From Georgenia satyanarayanai (GTDB lineage Bacteria > Actinomycetota > Actinomycetes > Actinomycetales > Actinomycetaceae): a stretch of 64,000 nucleotides of DNA. The translations under genes were made by a program, and so were the position numbers. The DNA lies in assembly GCF_009193135.1 (NCBI RefSeq), contig NZ_VUKC01000004.1, positions 1 to 64,000 of the forward strand, read 5' to 3'. The notes beneath the pieces were generated by a model. It saw only the letters and a program-made list of their open reading frames with translations. It was not told the DNA's origin and searched no databases. Shown piece by piece: positions 17,560 to 25,955 of the stretch (positions within the stretch are counted from its first letter, which is position 1; every line of letters begins with the position of its first letter).

Positions 17560-18196
17560 TACCTGCCTAGCAGATCCTTCGCAAGTCCGAGGACCAGGCT
17601 GACGACAAGCAGCGCGGTCTGCATGTGCCGGGTCCAGTCAGCTTGAGGGCGAGCCTGGCCTCCTCGAGGTCAGCGTGCCCACGCGGGCTAGCTTCGACCA
17701 GCCGCTGACGTGCGTCACCCGTCGCCGCGATGAGCGCGCCGGGTCCTGCGAGTCGGAAATGCAACCGTGCTTCTCCTCGAGCTGAGCGGCGCTGCGCACG
17801 GCGGCAATATCGTGGACTTGTACCGGCTCGACGCGGCGAGCGCGGCCTGGAACTGGCGCGTGCAAGCCATCGTGAAGTGTAGACGAACGCGTTCCCACGC
17901 GTCCTCGGGCGCCAACCGGAACAAGAGCGGGCCGAGCGTGCCTACGAAGCCGAACAGCGTGCGGTGCTGCACTCTTGCGGGGAAGGGAATTCGAAAGTGC
18001 CATGAGCATGTCAGTCGCTTCTATCTCGAGCCCGTCGACGTCGCCCGGCAAGCTCTCGCGTAGCTTCTCACGGCTCGTGAGCATGAGGCGTTCGCGACGA
18101 TGGTGGAAACAATCGCCTCTGCCGCGACGGCAATCGGCGAGCCACGTCGTCACCTCGTGGAGCTCCGTCGTTGCGGAGACGGTCAGCGAAGGCCAC
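17560..18196 (-). pseudogene. Frameshifted copy of the two-TM protein gene at 2229-2885
   Basis: On the minus strand the homology to the gene at 2229-2885 is continuous but jumps between frames: REKLRESLPGDVDGLEIEA, then RTLFGFVGTLGPLLFRLAPED, then DARQRLVEASPRGHADLEEA, then a frame-disrupted C-terminus. The DNA aligns from the stop region (17560) to the GTG region (18196), including the end GCGGAGACGGTCAGCGAAGG. At least two frame changes and a disrupted N-terminus make it a pseudogene. It sits directly after the hydrolase gene, at the left edge of the disturbed island. Confidence 0.85.
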
Positions 18197-18581
18197 GGAG
18201 GAGTGACCGGCGGACACGGGACGCCTTCGAGAGTCCGTTCGAGCGATGCTCCGCTGACGCGCTCATACCCGAGAGATCCGGGATCCCCACGGCCAAGTAG
18301 GAGGCTCGTGTCTTGGTTGAGGGGACACGGTGCGGAGGAGCGGGACTACGGCGAGGGAGCGGAGGCGTCCGCCGCTCCAGCATGTGAGCCAGTTGAGGAC
18401 ACCGCACCCGCGTCGTCACGCCAGCGGCAGTCGGTTATCAACTCGCAGTTGCGAGTCAGGTCCAATCACTTGGCACTTCCGATGTGTCGAAGTGTCAAGG
18501 AGTGCCGTCGAAGTGGCGAGAGGCACGGTGATGGTGGACAACGGTCTACTATCTGTTGCCTGGGAACGGAAGGGAGTGAAA
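18197..18581. other. Intergenic stretch with inverted repeats before the nucleotidase gene
   Basis: No gene is seen. Two dyads are present: ACTCGCA-GT-TGCGAGT (18441-18456) and TTGGCACTTC with GAAGTGTCAA (18470-18479 / 18489-18498, nine of ten pairs). The word GTCGAAGTG occurs twice just after. These may be operators or promoter elements of the 5'-nucleotidase gene at 18582. Confidence 0.4.
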
Positions 18582-19580
18582 GTGCCATACAGTTTGGACG
18601 ATCAGCTGGTCATAGGCGTTGCATCGAGTGCGCTATTCGACCTCTTGGACTCTGACGCGGTATTTCGTCGGGACGGTGAGGAGGCGTACAGGCGCTACCA
18701 GGAGGAAAAGATTGAGAACCCGCTGGAGCCAGGTGTCGCGTTCCCATTCATAAAGCGTCTCCTTTCTCTGAACGACCTTGCCGCTCCGGACGGTGGGCAG
18801 TTGGTCGAGGTTATCGTGCTATCGAGAAATGACCCGGAGACCGGCCTGCGTGTCATGCGGTCCATAAAGCACTATGGTTTACCTATCACGCGTGCGGTGT
18901 TCCGTCAGGGGCGCTCGCCGCACAAGTTCATGCCCGCCTTCAATATGTCACTCTTCTTGTCTGGTAATGAGGGCGACGTGCGTCAGGCCGTTTCCTCGGG
19001 GCACCCGGCGGGCCTTGTTCTAGGATCGTCTGCGTTGGAGGATGAGGGCGATGCGGACCTTCGCATCGCCTTTGACTTCGACGGCGTCCTGGCTGATGAC
19101 TCGTCCGAACGTGTCATGCAACGAGGCACGCTTCAAGACTTCCACGATCACGAAGTTCAGAACCTGTCTGAACCGATCCGCCCGGGACCGCTTCGTGACT
19201 TCCTTGCGGGTATCAACAAGATTCAGAAGCTCGAGGAGCAGCGAAGGCTCTGCGACCCGAGCTATCGGATCCGCGTGCATGTCGCGATTGTGACTGCTCG
19301 CAATGCCCCATCGCACGAGCGAGCGGTCCGTAGTCTCAAGGACTGGGGCGTCACTGTGAATGACGCGTTCTTCTTAGGGGGAGTCGAGAAAGCGCGTGTT
19401 CTTGAGATCCTCAAGCCGCACATCTTCTTCGACGATCAGCGAGCGCACCTTGTGTCCGCCGCCGAGGTTGCGCCTAGCGTTCATGTGCCCTTCGGGGTGA
19501 CCAATCAGTCTACAAGTGCCGGCGAGCGCGTTATGGTTGCGCAGCAGCCTATCGGCGGATTTCGAGAGGTAGATTCGTGA
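18582..19580 (+). CDS. 5'-nucleotidase, cytosolic cN-I family
   Basis: 332 aa. The start is GTG 18582 (VPYSLDDQLVIGVASSALFD) with AGGGAG at 6 bases. Family blocks are SSALFDLLDSDAVFR near the N-terminus, PGVAFPFIKRLLSLND, VEVIVLSRNDPETGLRVM, FDFDGVLADDSSERV (a haloacid-dehalogenase-like Asp motif), VAIVTARNAPSHERAVR and HIFFDDQRAHL. The protein should hydrolyse nucleoside monophosphates in the cytosol; bacterial members are little studied. The gene stands alone in a less GC-rich region between a pseudogene and a broken transporter, so it may have come by transfer. Whether it acts in nucleotide salvage or in a stress or defence response cannot be told from sequence. Confidence 0.85.
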   Translation: MPYSLDDQLVIGVASSALFDLLDSDAVFRRDGEEAYRRYQEEKIENPLEPGVAFPFIKRLLSLNDLAAPDGGQLVEVIVLSRNDPETGLRVMRSIKHYGLPITRAVFRQGRSPHKFMPAFNMSLFLSGNEGDVRQAVSSGHPAGLVLGSSALEDEGDADLRIAFDFDGVLADDSSERVMQRGTLQDFHDHEVQNLSEPIRPGPLRDFLAGINKIQKLEEQRRLCDPSYRIRVHVAIVTARNAPSHERAVRSLKDWGVTVNDAFFLGGVEKARVLEILKPHIFFDDQRAHLVSAAEVAPSVHVPFGVTNQSTSAGERVMVAQQPIGGFREVDS

Positions 19581-19615
19581 CTTAAGGCTGCCAGGCCTGG
19601 GCGGTTCTTTTGCTG

Positions 19616-19982
19616 TGGGCCGACGAGTCCTTCCTGCCAGGGCGAACTGAAGGTGAGGATCGCTCGTCCGCCGTCGAGTTCAGCGCCCACTACGTCCGCG
19701 CCGTCGCGCTCTCCTACCGATTCCTGGGGATCAACATCGTTCTGAACAGCATCCTCCGGGCGGCGGGCGCGATGTACTAGGTGCACGCGCTCAACTCAGT
19801 TCCGTCCTTCTGGGTGCTGCGCTGCCCGCTCACGTGCGTCCTCCTCGCGCTGGTTCTACGGCTTCGGTATCGCGCTCGGCCTGGGACCAAGCTTCGTCGT
19901 GAGCAGCGCGGTCACCTACCTCTACTTCCGCTTCCGGAAGTGGCGCGGAAAGGAGCTCTTCGCCGACGCTGCCCGCGCGTAG
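19616..19982 (+). pseudogene. Remnant of a MATE-family efflux transporter (C-terminal end)
   Basis: Reading from 19616 gives a stretch typical of a MATE transporter end: VEFSAHYVRAVALSYRFLGI, NIVLNSILRAAGAMY, then an in-frame TAG at 19778-19780 where a Gln codon would fit, then VHALNSVPSFWVLRCPLT. After a one-base shift the same gene continues as FYGFGIALGLGPSFVVSSAV and TYLYFRFRKWRGKELFADAA to a stop at 19980-19982. Only about the last quarter of a normal transporter remains. The stop, the frameshift and the missing N-terminus show that it is dead. Confidence 0.8.
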
Positions 19983-20040
19983 GCGTCGGACGTGCCCGTA
20001 GGGACACGCGACGGCGCAACGCCGCGTGCTCGTCGCCGGC

Positions 20041-23000
20041 TCACGCCGTAGCGACCGATGCCATTTGAAAGACGTCCATCGGCAGCGGCCTGCGAAGGCG
20101 CCAGGTGATCGCGATAGGTCGTTCACCCGTGTGGTCCACGTAGTCGGCGGGGCCGAGGAAGAGATACGGAGCGGCGCCGAGGGCGTCGCTCTTGTGCTCC
20201 CGGGAGAACAGCAGTACGTGGGTGCCGCGCTCGCGGTGATGGAGGTAGCGCTGGCCGGTGGGTGAGGTGACCGTGGTCCGTGACTGCGTCTCCCAGTGGA
20301 ACAGCTCAGGGCTGATGGCGTAGTCGTTGTACATCGTCGTGGGGGAGTAGTCGCGCTCGGACTTCCTCAGTGTCACGAGGAAGGCATCGGCCTTCCAGGG
20401 CTTCGAGAACAGCACGCCCTCACGAACGCTGTCCGCGCGCCGCTCTGGGCCAGCGTGGTCCAGGGCGGCGACGATCTCGTCACGGCTGTACCGCGCGTGC
20501 GTCTTGAGCCCGAGCGACGCGAGCGGACCCGCGACCTCCTTCGGCAGGTGGTGAATGCCGGCCCGGCCGAGCTCGATAATCTCGATAAACTCGCGCCGTG
20601 CTGCGGGCTCCGCGTGGAGGGCCTCAAGCCCAGCGGTGTAGAGCGCGTCGGGTGCCTCCGGATCGACGGGGAAGTCGCCACGGTCAGGCCAGATGCTGAA
20701 GAAGAGCATCCGGGCGTACCGCTGGTCGCGTTCGTTCAGGTCCGTGTACGACGGCGGATTGTCGCTCAGTAGGCGGAGGTAGGCGTTGGCTCGCTCGGGA
20801 TCGTCGACGTGGGCGAGCGCGGCTCCGCGCCTGACGACGTCGTGATGGCGGGGGCCAGGTGCAGGCACGTCGAGTCCGGCGTCACGGCGGAGCTGGATCC
20901 ACCCCTTGTCGGGCTTGAGGACGTCGGCGAGCTCCAGGTCGGTCTCGCGCAGGAAGGTGGCCAATGTGACGTCGTCACGCGCTGCCGCCAGAGCCTTGAG
21001 CTCGCTGACGAGCGTCCGCCAGCGGTGCAGCGTTTGGGACTTGATACTCGCCAAAATGGTCTGACGGCTCTGGCGGTCCAGCACGATCTGGCAGCCGGTG
21101 GGGAGGAATGGGAAGCCGTGCTCAATCTGATCGCGTAGGCCTCTGCGTGTTGTGCCCGTGAGGGCGCGGAAGCGACGCTCGAAGCGAAACTCCTTGCGCT
21201 GATGGCCGACGAAGTCGAGTGCGGTGAGCACAGCCTTCGTCGGCGATGCACGCAGCCCGCGACCCAGCTGCTGGAGAAAGATCGTCGCGCTTTCGGTGGG
21301 CCGCAGGAACAGCACGGTGTCGACCTCCGGCAGGTCGATGCCCTCGTTGTAGAGGTCGGCGGTGAACAGGATGTTGACCCGCTTGACCCTGAGATCCTGC
21401 AGTGCTTGCGCGCGCTCGGCGGCCGCCGTCTCACCCGAGACGGCGCGGGCGGGGATGCCAGAAGCGGTGAACTTCTCCGCCATGTAACGCGCATGACGGA
21501 CTCCGACACAGAAGCCAAGGGCGCGCATCGCGGACAGGTCGGAGACCTTGTCCCGGAGCTCCTTTAGGATGATGAGCGTGCGCGCGTCGTTGCCGGTGTA
21601 GACGTTCTCGAGCTCGGCGTGGTCGTAGCCGCCGCGCCGCCAACTCACCGAGCTGAGGTCGACGTTGTCTGCGATCCCGAAGTAGTGGAACGGGCTCAGC
21701 AGTTCGGCCTCCAAGGCGTCCCACAGGCGGATCTCGGCGGCGGTGTGCCCGTCGAAGAACTCGTCGGCCACATCGATGCCGTCGGCGCGTTCGGGGGTGG
21801 CGGTGAGCCCGACGAGTTCACGAGGCGTGAAGTGGGACAGGAGCCGCCGGTAGGTGGACGCGTGGGCGTGGTGGAACTCGTCGACGACAAGAACATCGAA
21901 GGCGTCGGGTGGGAGGGAGTGGGTGGAGCGCGTGAAGGACTGAATGGTGGCGAAAATGTGCTGCCAGCTCTCGGGCGTGTACCCCTGCCCCCACAGCTCG
22001 CCGAATGAGCCGTCCCCAAGCACCTCGCGGTAGGTGCGGAGCGCCTGTTGCAAGATCTCGATGCGGTGTGCGACGAAGAGCAGCCGCGGTTGCTTCCCGT
22101 CTTTCACCACGCTTCGGTAGTCCAGCGCCGCGACCACCGTCTTTCCTGTGCCGGTCGCTGCGACGACGAGGTTTCGGTGGCGGCCATGAACGGTGCGTTC
22201 GACCTCGAGCTGCTCGAGGATCTCCTGCTGGTGCGGATACGGACGCACCTGCAGACCTGAGAGATTGAGCGACGTTCCTGGAGTCTTGCGGCCGGCAGCC
22301 TCAGCGAGTGCTGCATCGAGTCGCTCGGAGTCTTCCGCCGGCCTGTAGTCGACGTACGACGGGTCGTTCCAGTACGTCTCGAAGGTGGCGTCGAACTTGT
22401 GGAGCAGCGACGGAGTCGCCACGGCCGACAACCGCACGTTCCACTCCACGCCGTCGAGCAGTGCCGCTGTCGAGAGGTTAGACGAGCCCACATAGGCGGT
22501 GTCGAATCCGGTGGCTCGGCGAAAGAGCCACGACTTCGCGTGCAGGCGGGTCCGGTTGAGCTCGTACTGGACCTTGACGTGTGCGCCGATCTCATTGACT
22601 AGCCAGTCGAGCGCGCGACGCTCGGTGGCCCCGATGTAGGTCGTGGTGATGACGCGCAGGGTGCCGCCGCGCTCGGTAAACGCCCGTAGGGGCTCCTCGA
22701 GCACCCGGAGCCCCGTCCACCGAACAAAGGCGCACAGCAGATCGACGTGCTGTGCCGAGGCGAACTCTGATCGCAGTTCGGCTCCGAGGCTGGGATCGCC
22801 CTTGGCGTTCGTCAGCAGAGCCGCATCGGTGAGCGGGGTGCGTGGGCGATCAGTGTGGGGTGTCGGGGTCTGGGCCCCCTCGATGGCATAAAGCTGGCGC
22901 ATCGGTGGGACGACGGCAGCGTCCGCGGCCTCGATCTGCGCGAGAAGCCCGTTCACGAGCTCTAGTCGTCGTTCGCTGTCCTTCGTCGCCGTAAGTACGC

Positions 23001-23163
23001 GATGAAGCTCATCCGCGAGGTGACGGGAGAGTACGTCTGGTGCGTCTGCCGGATCGAGGTGCTCCTCGCATGCCGCCTGTGGCGGCGTGAGCGCGGTCAG
23101 CTTCTCAGAGAGCGACTGGGTAACGAGTGATTCGTAGAGGCCTTCGTGCACCGTGTCCTGCAT
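20041..23163 (-). CDS. PLD-nuclease / DEAD-box helicase with DUF3427 C-terminus
   Basis: 1040 aa. Residues about 150-275 form a phospholipase-D-type nuclease domain with the single HxK motif RLHAKSWLF and GSSNLSTAAL. An SF2 helicase follows: Walker A AATGTGKTVVAA (about 333), motif II VVDEFHHAHA, motif III GLTATPERADG, motif V FTADLYNEGIDLPEV and motif VI QQLGRGLR. The last 150 residues (FSKPWKADAFLVTLRKSERD to the end) are the DUF3427 region. Such proteins act on DNA and occur in defence islands. The ATG at 23163 lacks a clear ribosome site; GTG at 23151 with AGGA at 4 bases may be the real start. Motifs look intact. No partner gene is coupled to it. Confidence 0.88.
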   Translation of the reverse strand: MQDTVHEGLYESLVTQSLSEKLTALTPPQAACEEHLDPADAPDVLSRHLADELHRVLTATKDSERRLELVNGLLAQIEAADAAVVPPMRQLYAIEGAQTPTPHTDRPRTPLTDAALLTNAKGDPSLGAELRSEFASAQHVDLLCAFVRWTGLRVLEEPLRAFTERGGTLRVITTTYIGATERRALDWLVNEIGAHVKVQYELNRTRLHAKSWLFRRATGFDTAYVGSSNLSTAALLDGVEWNVRLSAVATPSLLHKFDATFETYWNDPSYVDYRPAEDSERLDAALAEAAGRKTPGTSLNLSGLQVRPYPHQQEILEQLEVERTVHGRHRNLVVAATGTGKTVVAALDYRSVVKDGKQPRLLFVAHRIEILQQALRTYREVLGDGSFGELWGQGYTPESWQHIFATIQSFTRSTHSLPPDAFDVLVVDEFHHAHASTYRRLLSHFTPRELVGLTATPERADGIDVADEFFDGHTAAEIRLWDALEAELLSPFHYFGIADNVDLSSVSWRRGGYDHAELENVYTGNDARTLIILKELRDKVSDLSAMRALGFCVGVRHARYMAEKFTASGIPARAVSGETAAAERAQALQDLRVKRVNILFTADLYNEGIDLPEVDTVLFLRPTESATIFLQQLGRGLRASPTKAVLTALDFVGHQRKEFRFERRFRALTGTTRRGLRDQIEHGFPFLPTGCQIVLDRQSRQTILASIKSQTLHRWRTLVSELKALAAARDDVTLATFLRETDLELADVLKPDKGWIQLRRDAGLDVPAPGPRHHDVVRRGAALAHVDDPERANAYLRLLSDNPPSYTDLNERDQRYARMLFFSIWPDRGDFPVDPEAPDALYTAGLEALHAEPAARREFIEIIELGRAGIHHLPKEVAGPLASLGLKTHARYSRDEIVAALDHAGPERRADSVREGVLFSKPWKADAFLVTLRKSERDYSPTTMYNDYAISPELFHWETQSRTTVTSPTGQRYLHHRERGTHVLLFSREHKSDALGAAPYLFLGPADYVDHTGERPIAITWRLRRPLPMDVFQMASVATA

Positions 23164-23371
23164 CCGTCCGTGGAGGCGGGCGGCCGTTCGCGCCCTCGAG
23201 CCAGCTTACGGAGCGAGCCGGGAGACGGTGGTGCATTCCGACTCAGCGATGCGTTCGGGCCAGCCGCCGCGGCTGAGGGAACTGGCATCATCACCGCGGA
23301 CGACGGCGCCGATCCCTCTAAGCGTGCGGAGCGACGCCGTCGTAGTCGGTTCTAGAACGAAGTTCAGCGGA

Positions 23372-23674
23372 TCAGAACGCGTCGGCTAGTTCTCCCCTGC
23401 TGAGGCGGAACTCCTCGGCCTCCGCCGTCTCCGTGTACTCGGTGACAGCGCCTGCGTGCTGCTTGAGTACGTCGAGCACCTCGGTGGGGGTGGCGTAGAA
23501 GAACTCTCTGCGCAGGTTCACCTTGTTGAGTCGACGGTTCGCGAAGTGTGCGTGGAGCGCTGCCTCAAGCGACACGGCGTCGGTCGAGAAGTACATCGTG
23601 TGGACGTCGAAGCGGAACGGGACGGAGGCGTCGCCGAGCTCGTTGACTCGGTCCATCGGTTCGAGGCGGGGGTC
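23372..23674 (-). pseudogene. C-terminal remnant of a T5orf172/GIY-YIG-like (DUF4041-type) gene
   Basis: The frame runs from the IS edge through RLEPMDRVNELGDASVPFRF, then MYFSTDAVSLEAALHAHFAN and LRREFFYATPTEVLDVL to a stop at 23372. This is the end of a T5orf172-type (GIY-YIG-like) nuclease domain; the N-terminal catalytic strands are missing. Its probable N-terminal counterpart (a DUF2510 domain) lies on the other side of the IS at 24959-25156 in the same orientation. The two ends alone cannot make the normal protein because the central region is absent. Confidence 0.75.
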
Positions 23675-23694
23675 TGCTGCACGGATAGGTGACA
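23675..23694. repeat. Left terminal inverted repeat of the IS
   Basis: TGCTGCACGGATAGGTGACA, the exact reverse complement of 24939-24958. It lies just past the OrfB stop on the minus strand. Confidence 0.93.
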
Positions 23695-23701
23695 GGTTGG
23701 G

Positions 23702-24604
23702 TCACGCAGCCTGGGTGGCGGGCGTGGTCATGATGGTCTCGTACTCGATGGGGGTCAACCGGCCGAGGGCGGCCTGCCATCTGCGGCGGTGGTAGGTCCG
23801 TTCGATCCAGGTGACGATCGCGATCCGGAGCTCTTCGCGGGTGGCCCAGGGGCGGCGGTCCAGGACGTTCTTCTGGAGCAGGCTGAAGAAGCTCTCCATG
23901 GCCGCGTTGTCGCCGGCTGCGCCGACTCTGCCCATCGATCCGACCATGTCGTGGCGGTTGAGGGCGTGAACGAATCTCCGGCTGCGGAATTGCGACCCGC
24001 GGTCCGAGTGCACGATGCAGCCGGCGACGTCACCGCGCCTGGCGACGGCGTTGTCGAGCGCCGCCACGGCCAGGCGTGACTTCATCCGAGAGTTGATGGA
24101 GTAGCCGACGATCCGGTTGGAGTAGGCGTCCTTGATCGCGCACAGGTAGAGCTTGTCTTCACCGGTGCGGTGCTCGGTGATATCGGTGAGCCACAGCTCG
24201 TTGACGGCGTCGGCGGTGAACTCGTGCCGCTGTCGACCCTTGTCATCGGTCACGATGCACAGGTCCTCGTGCACCGGCGGGCCGGGCCTCTTGCCGTTCT
24301 TGCCGCGCTTCTTGCCGAACGCGCTCCACCAGCCCTGCCGCGAGCAGATCCGCCATGCGGTCCGCTCGGCCATGGGCTCACCGGCTTCGCGGGCTTCGTC
24401 GACCAGGAAGCGGTAGCCGAACTCCGGGTCATCGCGGTGGGCGTCGAACAGGGCGTGGGCACGATATGCCTGCTCGAGGTCGGAGTCGGTGACCGGGTGG
24501 GTGAGCCAGCGGTAGTAGGGCTGGCGCGCGATCTTGAGCACCCGGCACGTCACCGTGACGGGGATCCCGTCTTCGGCCAGCTCGCGGACGAGCGGGTACA
24601 TCAT
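23702..24604 (-). CDS. IS3-family transposase OrfB (DDE integrase domain)
   Basis: 300 aa. A helix-rich N-terminus (RYRAHALFDAHRDDP-like HTH_21 region) precedes the rve integrase core. The three acidic residues are in LWLTDITEH (Asp), IVHSDRGSQF (Asp) and AAMESFFSLLQKN (Glu), and the C-terminus has the usual RRRWQAALGRLTPIEYE ending. The first ATG overlaps the OrfA stop (ATGATG), so it can be made by coupling or as an OrfAB fusion by -1 slippage at 24604-24610. All catalytic residues are present, so the element may still be active. Confidence 0.93.
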   Translation of the reverse strand: MMYPLVRELAEDGIPVTVTCRVLKIARQPYYRWLTHPVTDSDLEQAYRAHALFDAHRDDPEFGYRFLVDEAREAGEPMAERTAWRICSRQGWWSAFGKKRGKNGKRPGPPVHEDLCIVTDDKGRQRHEFTADAVNELWLTDITEHRTGEDKLYLCAIKDAYSNRIVGYSINSRMKSRLAVAALDNAVARRGDVAGCIVHSDRGSQFRSRRFVHALNRHDMVGSMGRVGAAGDNAAMESFFSLLQKNVLDRRPWATREELRIAIVTWIERTYHRRRWQAALGRLTPIEYETIMTTPATQAA

Positions 24605-24903
24605 TTTCCCGGCAGGTTCGCCTGCGACAGATTCGCGGCCGCCCGGCGCAGGACCTCGTTCTCCTGCTCCAGCAGACGGATCCGCTTGCGCGCTTCACGC
24701 AGCTCGGTGTTCTCGGCTGCGGTCGTGCCGGGCCTCACGCCCTCCTCGACGTCGGCGGTCTTCATCCAGTTCGTCAGACAGGACTCGCTGATGCCGAAGT
24801 CGGCAGCGATCTGCTTGAGGTGGACGCCCGGCTCGCGATTCCGCGCGACCCGCACGACGTCGTCGCGGAACTCCTTGGGGTATGGCTTAAGCACGGTGCA
24901 CAT
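24601..24903 (-). CDS. IS3-family transposase OrfA (HTH)
   Basis: About 100 aa. YPKEFRDDVVRVARNREPG, IKQIAADFGISESCLTNWMK-like sequence and a leucine-rich helix (LREARKRIRLLEQENEVLRR) give the HTH_Tnp_1 plus leucine-zipper layout of OrfA. The start may be ATG 24903 or GTG 24894, the latter with GGAAGG at 9 bases. The C-terminus ends at the slippery site shared with OrfB. Confidence 0.9.
   Translation of the reverse strand: MCTVLKPYPKEFRDDVVRVARNREPGVHLKQIAADFGISESCLTNWMKTADVEEGVRPGTTAAENTELREARKRIRLLEQENEVLRRAAANLSQANLPGK
24604..24610 (-). promoter_or_regulatory. Programmed -1 frameshift heptamer G GGA AAA
   Basis: On the minus strand OrfA ends ..CCG GGA AAA TGA. The heptamer GGGAAAA is exactly in the X XXY YYZ register (codons GGA and AAA), and a one-base backward slip leads into the OrfB frame at ATG ATG. 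This is how IS3-family elements make the OrfAB transposase. Confidence 0.7.
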
Positions 24904-24938
24904 CCTTCCAGTGGCACCCTGCGGCACCACAGATCAGA

Positions 24939-24958
24939 TGTCACCTATCCGTGCAGCA
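24939..24958. repeat. Right terminal inverted repeat of the IS
   Basis: TGTCACCTATCCGTGCAGCA, the exact reverse complement of the left repeat at 23675-23694. The OrfA promoter is expected just inside it. Confidence 0.93.
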
Positions 24959-25156
24959 GACCCGCACGTCGCGACGGAGGCGTTGCTGGTGCGGCGTATG
25001 AGCTTCGTGCGCAGCTGGAGGCTGCGTGGGCGTCGCCTGGGGGTCTGCGGGGCGGACGTGCGCGGTCCACGTTGTGCCGTCCCAGTACCGAAGGGAGCCG
25101 GCCTGGTGAGGGTCCGGGTACCAGTCTGCTGGTGCAGAGCTCGTCAAGATCCTCAC
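24959..25156 (-). pseudogene. N-terminal remnant with DUF2510 domain, cut by the IS
   Basis: From GTG 25156 the frame gives ADWYPDPHQAGSLRYWDGTT and TWTAHVRPADPQ, an unmistakable DUF2510 domain (WYPDP..xxLRYWDGxxWT). The frame then runs into the IS inverted repeat and stops. DUF2510 often sits at the N-terminus of actinobacterial proteins whose C-terminus is DUF4041/T5orf172, and that C-terminus is found across the IS at 23372-23674. The gene was therefore split, with its middle lost. Confidence 0.75.
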
Positions 25157-25955
25157 TTCTCAACGCTTCGTTGCGGGATGCCCGTCATGCCGTGCCATCG
25201 GCGGCGAACCTCTCGAGGTTAAGCATGTGATTCCGGCCGTTCCGGTAGTGGGGCCCGAGCCGGCTATGTCGGTCGCATCGTCTCTCGGATCGATAAACCT
25301 CCACACCCGGTACGACGGCGGTGGATCCACCCTCGCAGTTGAGTCCGCCGCCGTCGTTGTTCTGAACGGACCTCAGGACTGCGCCTCTTCCGGAACCCAC
25401 TACGGACCGTCGGTGTTCTCCTCCAGGTGGGCGGCGAAGTCATCGACGTGGTTGGCGTCGCCTGTGGCCCTTCGCTCACTCGGCGTCGTCGTTCTGCTCG
25501 TTGACGACGGTCTGGAGGAGGAGGTACTCCAGGATGCGCTCGGTGGCCAGCGCCGTCGAGCGGGCAATGCTGGCGTTTTAGACGATCGCCGGCGATGACG
25601 ATGCAGTCGAGATTCACGCTGAGCGGCTGAATGGTCAGCGTTCGCATTTCGGTGTTCTCGAGGTCGTGCGGGGTGGCGGCGAAGAGCTGATCGACAGAAG
25701 GCCGCCGTCGTCCTCGGCGTTGAAGGCCTCGCGGTGGGCGGTGTGCTGCTCGTCCCTCGGTAACGAGTCGCTGTCTCGCTTGTGGGGTCGAGTTGGCGCC
25801 GCGGAGAAGCCGGACTTCTGGTCCGAGGCACGAAGATCCCGAACACGGGCGCGTGGACTCGGTAGCCTGTGGAGTGCAAGCGGTAACGACGGACTTCCGG
25901 TCTTCGGACATGTCCCCACCGCACGACTACTCGTGCCGTGTGAGGGATCCATCTG
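25157..25955. other. Degenerate non-coding stretch
   Basis: About 800 bases without a convincing intact gene. Short open frames on both strands break up and lack family matches. A minus-strand trace of a former gene lies at 25476-25697 (listed separately). The stretch probably also holds the promoters of the disrupted DUF2510 gene (minus) and the DUF2075 gene (plus); none could be identified. Confidence 0.5.
25476..25697 (-). pseudogene. Frameshifted trace of an unidentified gene
   Basis: Minus-strand reading gives DQLFAATPHDLENTEMRTLT and IQPLSVNLDCIVIAGDRLK. A frame change near 25580 leads to SIARSTALATERILEYLLLQ and TVVNEQNDDAE with a stop at 25476. The two halves look like genuine protein with normal residue composition, but I do not recognise the family. 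Confidence 0.35.

Larger units (their letters stand above)
23675..24958 (-). mobile_element. IS3-family insertion sequence
   Basis: 1284 bases bounded by perfect 20-bp terminal inverted repeats: left 23675-23694 (TGCTGCACGGATAGGTGACA), right 24939-24958. Identity continues five bases further out on both sides (GGGTC/GACCC). It encodes OrfA and OrfB on the minus strand with a -1 frameshift signal between them. The ends are of TG...CA type, as in IS3-like elements. No convincing target duplication is seen, and the interrupted host gene lacks its middle, which suggests a deletion adjacent to the element. Confidence 0.92.

Noticed and set aside
23675-24958. CRISPR-like or tRNA-type attachment repeats around the IS
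   Set aside because: The repeats are the inverted ends of an IS3 element; there is no spacer array and no tRNA.
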